38,781 bases of DNA from Candidatus Omnitrophota bacterium (GTDB lineage: Bacteria > Omnitrophota > Gorgyraeia > B26-G9): contig JACQZH010000041.1 in the NCBI GenBank assembly GCA_016213925.1, positions 1 through 38,781 on the forward strand. The letters are read 5' to 3'. The translations under genes and the position numbers were made by a program. Below are positions 31,001-34,000 of the stretch, one piece after another. Position 1 is the first letter of the stretch; every line of letters starts with the position of its first letter. The notes under the pieces were generated by a model that saw only the letters and a list, made by a program, of their open reading frames with translations, did no database searches and was not told the origin of the DNA.

Positions 31001-34000
31001 CAAAATTAGCTGTCGCAGAAAAGAAGAAAAAAGAGGCTGATAGCGTATTTGAAAAGGCAAAAGAGAAGAAAGAAAGCGCGGTTAAAGTATGTGTTAAGCG
31101 TATAAAGAATATAACAAATATTGATGTGGATGAGAATAAGCTTGGCCAGATTGTTAATGCGGCTTTAACAGCTATGAGTCTTGCGATTGACTTTTTAGGC
31201 CCAAGGAGTAGTGATAAAGAAAGAAAACCTTATTTAGAAGTTTTTTATCCTCTGGTGTTGGGCAAGGAAGGCTCGTTGGAAGCGGCAATTTCATTCTTGA
31301 ACGCAAAAGCAAGTGATTTGGAGAAAAAGGCGGGAGAAATTAGTGAAAATGCGCAGCAAACGAATAATCAGATACAGGCGCTTGAATTAAAAGCAGAACA
31401 GATGCGAGAGCCTAAGCAGATAGAAACTGAAATAAAAGAAGCTGTTAGCCGGATTGAAAGCGCAAGCCAGGAAGAAGCAAAACAAGCTGCAGAATTGTTT
31501 ACGGACTCTTTTATTTCTTCTTTTGATATTTATACGTTAAAAACAGACAAAGAAGCTAAAAAAGAGATGTTGAAAGTGCTGCAGCAGGCAGTGGATGCGG
31601 TTATTAAAGGAGATGCCGGGTTGAAAATAGCTGCTTTAGATAGCTTGGTAAGTTATTTTAGAACAACGGCAAATATTGATGTTGAGCCGGGATATATTGA
31701 AACTAAGATAAAGGCGTCTTTGACAACGGTTATGATTCTTCCTGCAATGGATATTAAAAATAAAGATGTAATGCAGGCTTTGCAGGCTTTACTGATTGTT
31801 GCGGAAGTTTATATTATGAATAATTCAGGCAAGAAAGCCGTTGCCAGGCCGTTTGCCGAGGTTCTTGCGCAATGGCTTGCTTTATCTGTACTGATGTATA
31901 GTACGCAAGAGAAGTTTGATAAAGAAGGAGAAAATTATGAGGAACAAAGAGAATTCCAGGAAATAGCTGAAAAGATCCAGTTTTATAAAACTGAAAAAGA
32001 CATCTCCGGAGATATTACTTTAGGAACGTTTAATATCGGAAAGTTTTCCGTCAAAGGAACTACTTTATTGGGATTAACTTTAGGCTTGATAGCAGCTGCA
32101 ATGGCTTCTTTATTCGGTTTTGGCAGCTATGAGACTACTTTGACTGAAAAGCTTATTGCTCCCTCTTTAATTACTTTAGCAGGATTATTTACCGGCACGT
32201 TTGCATCCAGGGTTGGCTTAAAAGGCTGGTTTAGTTTCTTCGGCACTTTCGCGAAACAGCTTTCGATCTATTTAGGGCTAGCGCTGATAGTTGCTGTAGC
32301 GGTTGTTCCTTCAGCTACTGCTTTTGTAACGCAGTATCCGGTTATCCTCGGCGCCAGCGCGATTATGTTGGTTGGCGCTTTGATTTTCGGATATCCGGTC
32401 AGGAAAATTTTCGTTCAAGGCTCTGTTGAAAAAGGCAAAAGAGGGGCTTTCTTTGCGAAGTTTGCCGGGCAGTCCGCTTTATCAGTTGTTTTCTGGGGAT
32501 TGACTTTTGGCACAAAGCTTATCTGGAATGTACTGCTGGTTAACTGGCTGAAAATCCCGTTTTTGAATATCCTTGCTTTAAATATTCCGGGGCTTTATAT
32601 CGGGTTGTTTCTTATAATTTTAGTTGCGCCTTTTGTGATTTTCTTCTTCCTGGATAGTTTTACATTCTTTTATTTCTGGGAATGGGTATTTGGATTATTT
32701 AAAGGCTGGGCATCAGGCCTTGGGCCGCAGGAATCCGCAAAAACTATCCGTGAAGGATTAAAAAACAGTGCGCAGAACGCGCAAACGCTGGTTATCGGCT
32801 CTCACGAGCAAGAACCGGAATCCTTGAAAAAGAACGGCAATTTGATCTCTGCTGCTGTTCTCGAGAATCTTATCCGAGAAAGCATGATTTCAGAGCAGGA
32901 AAAAGAGCAGATGCTTGAAGATGCGTCAAAGTTGCCTTCAGGCTTGGAAGCAAGGGAAAGGCTGCAGTTTTTCTTTGGTTCATTAAACATGATAAAGCAT
33001 AGAGTCAGCTCCTGGGAGTTGTTGCCTTCACTTTCACTGTGTATTCCTGCGGCAACGACGGAAAGTATTTTTGTCTTTTTGGAAGAGCTGAATAAACCTG
33101 ATAAAGGAATAAATAAGACCAAGCTTACTCATCAGATTGCGCAGTATCCTGTTGAATGGCATAATTTAATACTTAAAATTCAGAAGCAGTTTCCGCAAAT
33201 CCCTTTGGAAAAGCTTAAAGAATGGGAAAACCTTGCGCAAAAACAGGCATTTAATTTTGAAGGCATTGTTTTAGATGGTGCTGCTAAACGAAAAATAACT
33301 GAAATGGTAGAAGACTGGGCTAATATGCGTTTTCAGCCTGTTTACAGGACGATTATGGGGCTGGTCAGTGTCTGGAGAGCATATCAGCTGCATGCGAAGA
33401 TGTATTTTAATACAGAAGATGAGGATTTTATTAATAAAAAAGTTGCGGAAAAACTGCAGTTATTAGCAGGAGTTCAGCGTTACGGAAAGAAGGATGAAGA
33501 AAGCGTTAGGATCAGGAAATTTGTAATGGATCTTATGGAAAAATTGTATGTTGAAGAAGGAATTACTTTAGAGATTACTTATTCTGCCAGTGGGGTGACA
33601 GGGGTTGAATATGTTGAAGGGGAAAGAGATGAGAAAGGCAAACGGGTTGTAACGTCAATCAAAGAGCGCAATGCGCCTTCTACAACCGATTCTCATAAAA
33701 GTTTTAAGCCTATTATCCAAAACAGTATTCTCGGCTGGGTAAGAAATGATGTGTCATTTTTCTTTGACTCAAACTGTTCGTTCCGCTTTGAAGATGCTTT
33801 GAAACTTCCGTTGCTTTTACAGGAATTTAATGATGACCCTACGCTTATGGGCGTAAATATTCCGGAATATATTTATACGACCCGTTTTAACTGGCTGGGT
33901 GAGGCGCACGGTTTTGGAGACAGGACATGGACTGCTTTTATCCAAAGAGTGATTTCCCAATTCGGCGCAGTCGGGTTCTACGGCCACGGCGCGTTATTCC